A model generated the notes under the pieces. The model made no database searches. It was not told the DNA's origin and saw nothing but the letters and a program-made list of their open reading frames with translations. From Imbricaverruca yamaguchii (taxonomy: Eukaryota > Arthropoda > Thecostraca > Neoverrucidae), in assembly GCA_034440575.1 (NCBI GenBank), contig JAOTOL010001000.1, positions 62,001-126,000 of the forward strand: a DNA stretch of 64,000 nt, given 5' to 3'. Position 1 is the stretch's first letter. Each line of letters begins with the position of its first letter. This document shows positions 1 to 10,805 of this stretch, piece after piece. A program made the translations under genes and the position numbers.

Positions 1-187
1 GCTTCTGGGCAAATATCTTTTTTTCGGTAAAATTTACAAGCACTGCTTAAAAGTTTGGCTGGCGATCCATTTTCGAATTCGAACCAAATATTCGTTTCTC
101 ACAATACCATCGCATCAGATCCATCATCAGTACAACGTATTAAAACAACGCGAAATCATATAAATCGAGTCGAGCTCAATTGTCTAC

Positions 188-432
188 TGGTGTCGGACGG
201 CAATCAGAACGCCCATGGATCGGACTGCTACGATGCACCGTGGTCTCGCGGACTGCTACGATGCACCGTGGTGTCGAACTGCTACGTTGCCCCGTGGTGT
301 GGCGGACTGCTACGATGCACCGTGGTATCGCGGACTGCTACGATGCACCGTGGTGTCGAACTGCTACGTTGCGCCGTGGTGTGGCGGACTGCTACGATGC
401 ACCGTGTTGTCGGACTGCTACGGTGCTCTGCG
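188..432. repeat. 26-28 bp minisatellite with an 82-bp higher-order unit
   Basis: About eight tandem copies around the core GGACTGCTACGATGCACCG. Units of 28, 26 and 28 bp alternate and form an 82-bp higher-order period seen about twice. The middle unit is distinct (AACTGCTACGTTG). The unit has no stop in several frames, so the open frames here are repeat artefacts. No host gene is visible. Confidence 0.9.
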
Positions 433-1740
433 ACCTGCCACGTCAGAGGCTCAGCAGAAGCGGACGGCCGCCGCAGCTGGGGCACGACCGGTCGGTCAGA
501 TTTGGCGGGACGTGAGCGGCATGCGAGCCTCACGGCGCTGTTTATTTCGCAACCGGTGACGATTAGGCCCAGCCGTAGTATGGCGTCGATCAATAGGTCG
601 CTATTCGTACGGCGCCCCAGCCAAACCGCCGCAAGCGGGCCGGCACCGGTCCGGGCGCAGACCGGTGAGCTGACGACGTGGCGCGGCGAACCTGCGCTGT
701 GTGTGGCGGCGGCGCCAACACCAGCCGAGGCAGTCTGGCAAACGTCAGGGGCCGATACAAGGGAGGGGCATGGGCCCCTCTCCCTTGAAAAGGTGGCGCT
801 CCTCCGGCCGATAAAGGCTTCCCTACACCTGTTATCCTGACAAAAGCAACTCCCCCTTGAACGGATTTTCTAGTTGAAGGCGCCACTTTTTGAGAAAAGG
901 CGCCCTATGAAGGTAAAAGGCCCCGCTTCAGTACGCTCTATGTATCACATTTTTCCTTGCTCAACGAATTTTCCCGTCGAAGGCTCTGTGTGCCCCTCCG
1001 AAAAAATATCCCTGGATCCACCCCCGACAAACGTCCGCCGTCGATGTCGTCAGCTCGCTGATGTACTCACCAGGGCTGGGCGGAACGAGACGCCGTGGTA
1101 CCTGACACACACTCACGGGTAATTTTGTTATGATCGTGGTCAGAAGCTGCGATTCAGAGAGAGCTCAATAGTTGAAGTTTCCCCAAGATTCGCAGCTGGG
1201 TTCTCAAATACTGAAAGCAATACGGTAGTATACAAAAAGTGTGGCACAATTGGAGATATTCACTCCCGTCTTAGGTCGATAATGGCTAGCTTGGTGCTCA
1301 GGGCTTAATGGAGCGTGTATCACAGTCCAGACATCGACCCACGTGACTTCATAAATGATGCCCCGAACGGCTAGGCCATGGCCAAGACTCAAGGTCGACG
1401 CTGAGCTCAATACGGCCGTCGGCCGTCTCCCGATCGTGTCTGAATCCCCAGCAACGTGACACGGTCCGATCAACCCAATCACGAAAGGGCGCCGCCCGGT
1501 CGTGAGCTGGATAGCGGTGTGAACATGGTTCCCCTCCCCCTCCCTTCTGGCCGGCTGATTTTCTCGCGAAAAACGACAATCGATTTCTTGACACGTGGTT
1601 TTTTTACATTTCTTGAACAGAAAATTCGGATTTTTCAACATTAGCCGAAAACGAAAGGAATATCGTAACATTTTCTAGACCGCACGGCTTCCACATTTCC
1701 CAGCAGATTTTCTCATAACTTGCAGTTTTACAGTTCAAAA
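433..1740. other. No recognisable gene
   Basis: GC-rich to about 770, then mixed composition. A 155-codon minus-strand frame (1204-1671) has no recognisable domain and no splice signals I could support. Nothing assigned. Confidence 0.5.
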
Positions 1741-2220
1741 AACTTAGGAGTTATTGAGATACAGAAGAGAAGGAACAGAAGGAGGCAGAAGAAAACAGAA
1801 AAAGGAACAGAAAAGGCCACTTAGAGATGAAGAGGCTTCTTGAGACAAAAAAAAAATGTTGGAGGGTCCTTGACACTGTAAGGGCCGTTGAAGCTGCAGA
1901 GGCACTGCTGGCCGGTGAGGAAGCTGTAATTAAGCTTACTGAAGCTCAATGAAAGAATCACGAGAGTTTGGAGCCACAGCTGAGAACAGAAGGCGTCCCT
2001 GGGAGCTGGAGAGGCCTCTTGAAGCTGGATAGGCCCTCAGCAATGGATGGATTCCATAAAACTGGGGTCCTTCTTAAAACGGAACCGGCACTTTTGGTTC
2101 CATGGGGCTGCTTACAGTTATATGGCACTTGGCGCGTTGGAGGGCTCCTGAAAGAATAAGTACCACTGGAGCTTGAGGGGCCTCGGGAGTTGCCGACACT
2201 CTAGGAATTTGAAGAGCATC
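1741..2220. repeat. Purine-rich tract and degenerate tandem repeat
   Basis: 1750-1830 is an A/G-rich tract of GAACAGAA-like words. From about 1860 to 2200, degenerate copies of a phrase like GAGGCCTCTTGAAGCTGGA recur at irregular spacing. This reads as a decayed minisatellite; the short open frames are not convincing genes. Confidence 0.5.
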
Positions 2221-4246
2221 TTTTGACGGCGTCAATAAACCTTGCTAGTACTACAAGAGCGGGTAATATTTTTTATATCCTTTCCAAAGGACAGATGTCC
2301 CTCCGACCTCCAATGCAGAGTTATGTGTTCCTCATGCTAATGCTTATTTGTGCCCACGCACAGCTGGGCATGGAGGCTGGCGAACAGGAGCTCCGCTCCG
2401 GAACGGATCTGGTCTGGGGAAGCGCAAACAACATGGCTTAACATCCTACTGGCCTACTTTCCTGTTAAAATTACCGAATGGGCCGACCGTAGAGCTCACG
2501 TAGGTATCCTTGGAGGGGCCCGGATGGGATTCGTATTGCTATTTACAGAATATATTCCACTAGGGCTATGTGAATGTGGGGAAACGGAATGTGGCCAAAC
2601 CGTTTCCCAATGTGGGGAAACGGTTTGGCCGAAGGCAAGGCTGACGACCCGTTCATTGTCGAACTCCCAGACCGAAGTTCGCCCGTGATTGCTGTTGGTG
2701 TAGACTCAACCTAAGCCAAAGCATCCGGTGTGGGCCTAAACCACAGTCTTAAAACCTGTAAATTGGAACATCTTAGCCACATCTTGTTCCTTAGCAACGA
2801 CTTGGGTGCTGAATAGAAGTCCACGGCAACTAGCACTAAGCTACCTTCCCCCTACAGTGACCTAAGGCTCGATATCGACCTACGGGTCAGGCAGTTCTCC
2901 GAAGTTCCGAACAGCGGCTCGATGACCTCGGTAGCGCCAGTGACTTCAAAGGCATCCTCGGGTCTGGGAATAGTCTGCGAAACCATGCTGATATTTGAGC
3001 CGAGGGGTAGCTCCGGACCCACCGTCTCGTGCGCCCAACAGTCCATTGGGCCCTTGCACCAGTCCAGGATTGAAGGCACTGGCGTAGAAGCTCAATAGTG
3101 GTTAACCAAAGGCATGAGAATCACTAAATTGATCCGGGAGACAAACAGCAGTGAGAGGGCTCCAGACCAAGAGCCCAGAGTCACAACAGGAGCCCGCTCA
3201 TCCTGACAGCGGCTCGGAGGCCTTACCACGGCCCGCGGAGGCTCCGTTGCCGCGGGCGTCCAATGGAATCAGTGCCGTCGTGGGGATTCAAAATCGACCT
3301 GGATCTCTGCAGTGGCCGGGTGTCGCATTAATGGTCTGGACTCTCAGCATTGGCCTGGGGTACCAGCAGCAGCCGGGTGCGACTGAAGCAACAACAGCCC
3401 GGCGGCACCAATATTGTTGGGGCGCCGTGGTCCTAGACGACAAACAATACCACAATGGAGGCCTCGCAGCGGCACAGCCCCCTTCCCACCAGTGGGCTGG
3501 CAGGCCTTTAATGACATGGAACGCCCAACATTGATCCAGGGGCTCGATATCAGCGTGCGAGCACCGACACAGCAACACAGAGCCGCCAACAGCAGCCCAA
3601 GCAGTCCAACAGTCATTCGACACCCTGGCGAATTATTAAGGCCAGGTCTTGAGTACTGACTAAGTTAAGCCTTGAGGTTCAGATGCGCGGAATATCGGTC
3701 TCGTTATAAAGTCGTATTCCCAGAGCGAAGTTCTTGAGAGCAATAGCAAACTCAAATCCAGTAGTTCACAAGTTTGCAGCAGCCCGCAGCAGCTTAGTCT
3801 GGGCAATATTTATACTGCACCCTCTCGCTGTTGGTTGCCTTAGCCTGCGACACTGCTTCAGTCGTTGGGACGCTTATGAGCATGGTAACATAGCGTCTTT
3901 TTGGGTGAAAGTGTGGTGGTCATTGAGCACGACGCCCAAAAAATAATCATTTTATTTCCACCATAAAATTCCGATTGCGCTCCTCCTTTCTAGACATCTC
4001 ATCGCACTCTTTTCCATATGGCGTATATTAATTACAAAAAAGGTCAAAGATATCGCCTCACACTAGACAAGTTATTACTTTTTGGATCTGACCACCCTAT
4101 AAGATAATTATCTTATATCTTCTGATTTGAAAATTGGGGGCATAGGCTATGGCCACAATTTTAAAATCAGTGTTGTTCTGAGGACAGGGTCGCGTCTGAG
4201 GGCCGTGATGCCCGTCCGACAGACGGGCATCATGAGCTGGGTGGCC
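2221..4246. other. No recognisable gene
   Basis: Apart from the hairpin at 2594-2631 I see no domain, splice-supported exon or repeat array. The open frames around 3151-3660 on both strands are low-complexity (Gln/Pro/Ala-rich) and unsupported. Confidence 0.5.
2594..2631. repeat. Perfect 16-bp inverted repeat
   Basis: GGCCAAACCGTTTCCC is followed after a 6-nt loop by its exact reverse complement. An extra copy of the GTGGGGAAACGG phrase lies just upstream. It could form a stable stem-loop. It may be a transposon terminus or chance; no flanking duplication was seen. Confidence 0.8.
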
Positions 4247-4393
4247 GGCCTCGGCCCTCGTCCTCAGGCACGACCCTCGTCCTCAGGCACGACCCTCGTC
4301 CTCAGGCACGACCCTCGTCCTCAGGCACGACCCTCGTCCTCAGGCACGACCCTCGTCCTCAGGCACGACCCTCGTCCTCAGGCACGACCCTGT
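4247..4393. repeat. 19-bp minisatellite, 7+ copies
   Basis: Nearly perfect tandem copies of CCTCAGGCACGACCCTCGT, with units starting at 4262, 4281, 4300, 4319, 4338, 4357 and 4376. Near-identity between copies implies recent expansion. The period is not a multiple of three, so the open frame through it is incidental. Confidence 0.95.
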
Positions 4394-4409
4394 CTCGTCA
4401 CAGGGCAAA

Positions 4410-4541
4410 GGCTACCGAGCGGCTACCAAGGGGTTGCCAGGAGGTTACTGGAAGGCTATCGGGCGGCTGCCGGACGGCTACTTGGTAGCCACTAGGTGGC
4501 TTCCGGACGGTTAGCGAGAGGTAGCCAGGAGGGTATCCGTG
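4410..4541. repeat. 11-bp minisatellite, about 12 copies
   Basis: Degenerate tandem units of exactly 11 bp with consensus near GGCTACCGGAC (for example GGCTACCGAGC, GGCTACCAAGG, GGTTGCCAGGA, GGCTGCCGGAC). The array begins 17 bp after the 19-bp array ends. It is more diverged than its neighbour and hence probably older. Confidence 0.85.
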
Positions 4542-4751
4542 CTATTTGTAATTGCCACTGTGCGGCGCACAGGTGTCTGTCGTCTTGTCGGCATGGTTAA
4601 CAGAGAATCACCCATATGTGTGTGCAGTGCATGATGGGTGTTCACAGGGCCTGATGTCACCACAGGAAGTCTCTTGTGAGTGTTTATGGAATACATGGAG
4701 TGTAGACAGCGGAGTATTCCTGTATGGCCTATCGCAAATAGTGGTGTTACA

Positions 4752-5563
4752 TTAACCCGTCCCGTCTCGGGAGGTCTTCAACCGCCCCCTCAGGTTTTAC
4801 GCGGATTGCGGACGAACGGCACAAGGTAGCGCGCCCAAATGTGGCGTACCTTTTCCCACATCAATTTGACATGCTGATTCAAAATGTTTAGTTCAGGTCA
4901 TCTAGGGTCAACGAGTTAGTCAAGGTCAAGTGAGGTCACCTCTAAAAAAGTTCAACAAGCCGTCACCCTTTAACGGATACAGATATTTTCATGAAACTTT
5001 CAGCGTTTGCCTATCTTTAGGGATGCAACAAAATCTATGAGTTGCATTTTTTTCGTTTTTGACTACATATAAATTTTGCGTATTTGTGAAATTGCAGTTC
5101 AAATACAGGATTCTGGCTAAAGTAAGCATCTTTATTAGGGCAAGTTGACTTCCAACAACGTTTCTCGGTCTGCTCTACCCATTGGAAAAGAAAATTAAAG
5201 AAAACTTGAAAACTCAAAATGTTGAAATTTTTTTTTTAATCTAATTTTTGGGGGGCCAAAAAAAATTATAGTTCTGGTCGATTTCGCTCTACTTTTCTCA
5301 TTCCAAATATTTTTTTCCCTCCACATGTCCCCCAAAATGAACTCCCCAGAGTCAAAAACATAATGTAAGTCGGGAACAGTCGTGAAAATCTAGCCACCCT
5401 GGTGACGTCACTTTTGTGGATTTTTTTTTTGCAGGATGGGCCCGGACCCTACCCGTCGAGCGCTTTCCGATGACACCTCTTTCGTTTTCGTGCGACGCTT
5501 AGTTTGGATTTTAGAGGGGGGTCTTCAACCGCCCCCCCCTCCCGAGACGGGGTGGGAGGATTT
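4752..5563 (+). mobile_element. TTAA-type non-autonomous element, copy 1 (truncated)
   Basis: Starts with TTAA followed by CCCG and the phrase GGTCTTCAACCGCCCC. About 800 bp later it runs into the inverted phrase ending in CCCGAGACGGGGTGGGAGG. A diverged copy occurs in the same orientation at 46810-47623, where the right end reads GGGTTAA. TTAA flanks plus CCC-initiated ends are the known signature of piggyBac-type insertions; no transposase frame is present. The left part holds several AGGTCA-like words (about 4895-4955). Family assignment is inferred from termini only. Confidence 0.6.
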
Positions 5564-5620
5564 GATGTGTTATCGGCCACTTCTATATCAATAGCCCATT
5601 CTTGATTCGGATTTGCTCTT

Positions 5621-5690
5621 TTAACCCGCCGTCTTTCCGGTCAAATCCTCCCACCCCGTTTCGGGAGGGGGCCGGTTGAAGACCCCCTAT
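5621..5690 (+). mobile_element. Solo terminal repeat of the TTAA-type element
   Basis: TTAACCCGCCGTCTTTCCGG followed by the CACCCCGTTTCGGGAGGGGG phrase and GGTTGAAGACCCCC. It is the reverse complement of the right terminus at 5515-5563, so the two form an inverted pair around a 57-bp spacer. No element body follows; this looks like the end of a second, deleted copy. Confidence 0.65.
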
Positions 5691-6660
5691 ATAACTGACT
5701 GGGAAGTTGTTTGATCAAGCTTGTCTTAATCTTCAAAATATATCTTGAATTAACCCTGCATAACCTTGAAATGATGTTTTCTTCGTCATGTTGCGTCTTA
5801 CAACGTTCGCTTAAGTTTTGACCAGGCTATTTCACCATCTGATAATCAAAGAACTTACATTCTGTTTTATAATAGACATGTGCTGACAGATATTTAATAC
5901 ATCTATAAAATGCAAAGTTTTTGCTCGTCTGATCATTTAACACCATCAGCATCCTGTGGCCTGCCATATAATATGTTCTAGGTTGCACGCCCGATTAACA
6001 ACTGTATTGTGAAGTCACTCCCAAGCACCGAAGAACCTGCATGGCCCGCACAAAAAAAGCGATGCCAAGACGTGCGAACCCGGCCTGGTTTGGCAGCGTG
6101 CCGCAACATCTGTGGACAACTGCCGCACACTGGCACGCGCCCGCCGATGCAGGAATATTTACGTAAATAATGGTCAGAGTTTTCCACTGAATACCACTAG
6201 TCCATGCAGCTGTGTATGCATAGATATTCACAGGATTGGAAGGTATGGATTTGTGTTTTTATTGTTGGCTGCAGATTGAATGTAATAATGTTCCTGAATA
6301 CGTTTCAGATAATGTATTCTACCTAATAAACAGCTCTGCATTGGGCGGCCGCCGTTGACGTTTATTTGCATATCAAGTGTTCGGATGAAGCATCGAATGG
6401 TCAGAAAACGGCGTCAAATGCATATTGCATTAACTCTACTTGGTATTGACTCAACTACAGTGTTAGCCGAAGGGTAAATTTTGCTTCCAGTGATCAGAAC
6501 ACGACTTGCTGTTTATGGTCAATCTAGTCTAAGGTAACAAAATAACTCATTTTCGGGCACATTTTTGCGACACTCACCCGTCCAGTAGGACAAATATGAG
6601 TATGTTCATGCCATGTGCCATTGTACTGAGCAGAGACGCATGGTGTGCGCGGTTCCTCAC
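5691..6660. other. No recognisable gene
   Basis: AT-rich. An island at about 5995-6190 has two overlapping open frames on the minus strand, neither with a recognised domain or a clean pair of splice sites. Confidence 0.4.
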
Positions 6661-6798
6661 CTGCAGGGCGCTGGAACAAGTACACAAACTCGTTACCGGC
6701 AGGGCCGTCCAATGTCGACTGCAGGAGGTGGGCAGATTCGGACTGCTCTACCGTGGCCTCCAAGAGGAAGGCCGCTTTCTCTAACTTCGAAATGTATG
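6661..6798 (-). CDS. Candidate internal exon, function unknown
   Basis: Read on the minus strand, a 138-bp segment is bounded by an acceptor (T-rich tract then GAG, AG at 6799-6800) and a donor (CAG followed by GTGAGG at 6655-6660). It gives 45 uninterrupted residues with phase-1 introns on both sides. The peptide is rich in Glu, Ala and Leu and includes FLLEATVEQSESAHLLQ and NEFVYLFQRPA; it looks helical then extended. I do not recognise the family and see no neighbouring exon. It could be chance, but a balanced peptide with canonical symmetric splice sites is unusual in this AT-rich setting. Confidence 0.4.
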
Positions 6799-7649
6799 CT
6801 CAAAAAACATTGTAGGCAGCCTCCAGCTGGCGAAGGACCGAACACTCGGTTCAGATGGAAGAGGCGTCAACAATAGCATTCTAACTGGTTAATTAATTAA
6901 CATTTGCTGGAATTGAGACGTGAGCATGTACGAATAAGGAGCAGTATTTGAGCGTCGCTGCTTAGATGGAGTCCTCTTAGCTTAAATCTAGCCTTCTTAG
7001 AATAGAGGGCGTCGCTACTACGGGCAGTCGAACTACTTCATGATTGATCCATTGAACTCCACTATGCTTTACGTTAACATTCGTTTCTGTTTTGAAAACT
7101 GTAGTCAATGCAGCAGATTCTAATCTAATCCTGGATTTATCAGTGAACCTCTTTGTGATTCAACACGCATCACCTTTCGGGAACTTCGACGGCGTTCCGT
7201 TGAATTAAATTTACACCTCATGTCAACGGTTAATTGGTTAGTTAGGCTTTAGCGCGCATCGACGCCATTGGTTATATAGCGCCGGCAATGTTATCAGCGC
7301 AGCCTGCTGAAAATATGCACAGTGCACTGGCGATGTCCTATGAAATCGTCTGAGGGTGGGAGGGGCCGGGAGAGCAAACCGTGCATCAGGAGTGAGGCTC
7401 CACAGCATCGATGGACCAGTTCCAATGAGTCTCATTTTATGTTCAGACGGTATGATGGCGAGGGAGAATCAGCTATCAAGAGCGCAACGACCCACCAAAA
7501 CTGAAATAAATGATGCACACCAATGGCCCGGCATCTATGCATCGGGGAGTGAACAATGTGTTCGAGACATCTACAGCTAATCTTGCACGGGGCGAATAGT
7601 GCAGAGGCGGTATTCAACATGCGTAATTTAAATTCTTCAGTGCCAAGCT
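6799..7649. other. No recognisable gene
   Basis: AT-rich to mixed sequence without repeats, domains or supported exons. Confidence 0.5.
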
Positions 7650-8448
7650 ATACCAAAATCTTCACAAAATTTGTTAGGGCCAGGTGACCAGCAAGGAGCT
7701 GAAGGAGCCCGAGCCATGCGACCTCAGCCGGTGCACTACGGTCGTCATCACGTGGTCGGGTTACGCTCGACACCGGGTCACAGCTGGCAGGCGGCGGCAG
7801 TGTCCTTACGTGCCACTCACCTCGGCTGCTGGTCGGCCAGACGACGCCGGGTGGGCGGTATCGACCTGACCGGACACTGCACGCCCGGACCGCCAGAGGG
7901 CGCCCCGCCGTCTCCGACACCAGCGACGGCTCAAATTCGGGCGGCGGCCGGCCGGAGGCCTCGCGCCGCCAAAATTGATCGGTCTCGGTGCTGGGCCGGC
8001 GCGACCAATCAGCGGCCGGCTGACACGGCTCGTCTGGATCGTCACCGGTTCCGGCGCGCCAGAGTCGAGTGTCGTCACCACCTGCACAGTGCACGCTGCC
8101 AACTCCGCAGACGCGTGGTGCGGCGCGCGTGCTTATCCGTCGGCGGAGAGATGCACGCTTTGTCGTCGGTCTCTGCAACGAACTCGTGGTGCTGCACTTT
8201 ACCCCGGCAGTATCCGCGAGTTCGAGTGCTTTGAGCCTCCATCATTGTTACCGTGCTTCCCGGCAGGTTCCGCTTTGTTCATTGCGGAAAGTGGCGAGAT
8301 TGAAAAGGGGCGACTTAATCAGCTGAACATGCCCAACTCCCTCGCACACGAACTGCAAATTGCTTCCGCTAGGGTGTATAGGAAACAGCCAACCGCCATT
8401 GAGCGCCAATGTCCTCATGTTCGCGAAATTAAAACGACGTCCCTCAGG
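7650..8448. other. GC-rich island, no recognised gene
   Basis: 7670-8260 is strongly GC- and CpG-rich against AT-rich flanks, with open frames on both strands because stop codons are rare in such sequence. It contains CCAATCAGCG (about 8004-8013), also seen at about 9884 beside the TA microsatellite. It could be a promoter-like island or a GC-rich repeat; no coding domain is visible. Confidence 0.4.
8441..8448 (+). repeat. Left target-site duplication of hAT-like element
   Basis: CCCTCAGG directly precedes the left terminus. It matches CCCTCAGT after the right terminus at 7 of 8 positions, the 8-bp length typical of hAT insertions. Confidence 0.7.
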
Positions 8449-9355
8449 CAGTGGCGTCGCCACGAAATTCTTCCAGGGGCGCGAGATCGAAAGGGGGCCT
8501 CCTGCTCCCCGAAAAGGGGCCTCCATTGTGTTAGGACCTCCTATTGTTTTTAGGCCCTTAGTATGGTTCGGGAATGGGAAACTGAGGGCTGGATGGCCTA
8601 CTTTTCGTCCTGGAGGGCCTCCTTTTCGTCTTGGAGGGCATCCTTTTCGTCCTGGAGTATATCCTTTTCGTCATGGGGGCCTCCTTTTAATCATGGGGAC
8701 CTCCTTTTCGTCCTGGGGTCTCTGTGTCAATATTTGGCACTCGCTTGATTTCTGGGGCCTCCTACCCTCTCCTATGTGACTTCTTTTTACAAATTATGGA
8801 CCTCCTCCTGGAGGCCCCTAATTTGTATAATCTCTTTTTCGTCTTGGGGGCCTCCTTTTCATCCTGGAGGGCCTCTTTTCGTCCTGGAGGGCCTCCTTTT
8901 CGTCCTGGAGGGCCTCCTTTCCATCCTGGGGGCCTCCTTTTCGTCCTGGGGGTCTCCTTTTAGTCCTGGAGGGCCTCCTTTTCGTCCTGGGGGCCTCCTT
9001 TTCGTCCTGACGTACCTTCTTTTTGTCCTGGGGCCTCTTTTTCGTCGTGTGGGCCTCCTTTTCGTCCTGGGTGTTTCGTTTTCGTCCTGGGGGCCTCCTT
9101 TTAGTCCTGGATGGCTTCCTTTTCGTCATGGGGGGCCTCCTTTTCGTCCTGAGGTACCTTCTTTTCGTCCTGGGGGCCTCTTTTTCGTCCTAAGGGCCTC
9201 CTTTTCGTCCTGGGGGTTTCGTTTTCGTCCTGGGGCCTCATTTTCGTCCTGGGGGCCTCCTTTTCGTCCTGGGGGGCCTCCTCAAATTTCGGGGGGGCCC
9301 AGTCTCACGGCAGGGGGGGAAATTTCCCCTCTGCCCCCCGGTGGCGACGCCCCTG
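8449..9355. mobile_element. Non-autonomous hAT-like element filled with a minisatellite
   Basis: The left end CAGTGGCGTCGCCA is mirrored at the right by GTGGCGACGCCCCTG, giving imperfect terminal inverted repeats that start with CAG. Both ends are flanked by a matching 8-bp duplication (7 of 8 identical). These are established hAT features. There is no transposase. The interior from about 8590 to 9285 is a degenerate tandem array. The ends carry short unique stretches, including G/C runs just inside each terminus. Membership in hAT is inferred from ends and duplication length. Confidence 0.75.
8590..9285 (+). repeat. About 21-bp degenerate minisatellite inside the hAT-like element
   Basis: Some thirty copies around GGCCTCCTTTTCGTCCTGG with variable numbers of G (CTGGGGG, CTGGAGG) and substitutions. 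A stretch at about 8720-8825 is interrupted by unique sequence. The T-rich unit reads open in several frames (repeating Phe-Ser-Ser-Trp or Pro-Phe-Arg-Pro-Gly), which is an artefact. Confidence 0.9.
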
Positions 9356-9363
9356 CCCTCAGT
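9356..9363 (+). repeat. Right target-site duplication of hAT-like element
   Basis: CCCTCAGT immediately follows the right terminus and pairs with CCCTCAGG at 8441-8448. Confidence 0.7.
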
Positions 9364-9508
9364 TTGCCTCAAAAGACACGCTGGTCTGCATCGGCTATTG
9401 CTGTGGCTTAATGCAATTGAATTGCCTTTTTAAGTGCAGTATTAATGTCGATCGAATAAATGTAAATCCATCAAATTGCTTAATGTTTTGCGAATCACGC
9501 TTCACTAC

Positions 9509-9770
<262 letters not shown>

Positions 9771-10024
9771 TGAGATTGCATGTGAGGTGACACTGGTACT
9801 AGGCAGATGAGTCATCCAGTGCGGCGACTCGTGACCGGATCGGGCCGGCCGGATACGTGGCGTGGTGGGGCGTGTGCGGCATGGACCAATCAGCGATCTG
9901 GGAGCGGAGGCGAGTTGACCTGGGAGTCTGTGGGCTGCGCGGTGGCCAGTCTGGTTACCGCGAAGCGCTGAGGAATGCACGATCCTGGCGTCAAAGTTTT
10001 CTCTTCGTGAACTATAATATATGT

Positions 10025-10030
10025 ACACAT

Positions 10031-10084
<54 letters not shown>

Positions 10085-10128
10085 GTATATGTATATATAT
10101 ATGTATATATATACATATACATATATGA
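10025..10128. repeat. (TA)n microsatellite
   Basis: TA repeat with GTATAT variants. The segment between it and the previous microsatellite (9780-10000) is GC-rich and unassigned. Confidence 0.97.
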
Positions 10129-10379
10129 TTTCATACTTGATATACTCCCGAGCCCCATGTTGCTAATCTTTTAATGAACGCTCAGAATGGTTGGTAAAGA
10201 GATGTCTTCAAGGGAGGAAGTGCGATAGGCGAGTCAGAGTTATGGTAAGGAGGTCTAGGAAGTTAGAGTTAAAAAAAGAACGGGTTGAACTATGATATTT
10301 CACAATCCATTTGATGTTCTGTCTTTTTTCATCAACTTGCTCCGTCCGAATTCTTGCTGGTTTGACTTTCTCGGCCAGC

Positions 10380-10510
10380 GTCCTATGCTAAGCACGGCTT
10401 GTTGCGTGAACCCCATCACCGGATCCGGGAATTCCAGCTAAACGGCAGAATTTTGACCGAGAGTTTAACGTGTCGCCAATGCAACGACACAACCGCCTTA
10501 GCGCGATATC
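10380..10510 (-). repeat. Dispersed repeat, copy 1
   Basis: Its reverse complement matches 21460-21600 with moderate divergence: shared phrases around GGTTCACGCAAC, GCCGTTTAGCTGGAATT versus GCCGTTGAACTGGAATT, and GTGTCGTTGCATTG. It is an interspersed family of unknown class. It directly adjoins a short Penelope-like fragment at 10540-10625. Confidence 0.6.
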
Positions 10511-10539
10511 TCAGGCCTTGTCGGAACAGTTGCCAACTG

Positions 10540-10625
10540 ACAGTCCCAGTTTCTCATCTGGACTGCGGAATGGTGCTTCAGTCGGCTGCGCGAGCTCGTG
10601 AAGCGGCTCGAGTTTCGTCTTGACG
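10540..10625 (-). pseudogene. Short Penelope-like reverse transcriptase fragment
   Basis: Minus-strand peptide TEAPFRSPDEKL resembles the segment just before reverse transcriptase motif B in Penelope-like elements. A similar phrase (FSPDEKL) sits at the expected place in the larger remnant at 10806-11760, so this is probably a piece of a second copy. Confidence 0.45.
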
Positions 10626-10805
10626 AGACAACGGAGACCAATGCAGGCCCGCACTCTAACCGGCTGGGATATCGAAACGGCCGTGTTAGGCAGCGGCGGA
10701 AAATTAACATGGGAAGAACACCATGCTGAAGTTTTTGGTTCAGAGTACCACGCTGAACACCCCATGCTATGCTAGTGGGGGGGGGGGGGCAGATGATGAT
10801 AATCA

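Noticed and set aside
1204..1671. 155-codon minus-strand frame
   Set aside because: Overlaps open frames on both strands, lacks a domain and has no splice or promoter context.
5978..6231. Possible exon in two overlapping minus-strand frames
   Set aside because: No clear acceptor/donor pair and no way to choose a frame.
7648..8553. Overlapping frames of 176-192 codons in the GC-rich island
   Set aside because: High GC depletes stop codons on both strands. Translations show no domain and no preferred frame.
8360..9411. Phe-Arg-Pro-Gly-Gly repeat protein of about 211 codons
   Set aside because: Lies wholly inside the minisatellite of the hAT-like element, with other frames equally open.
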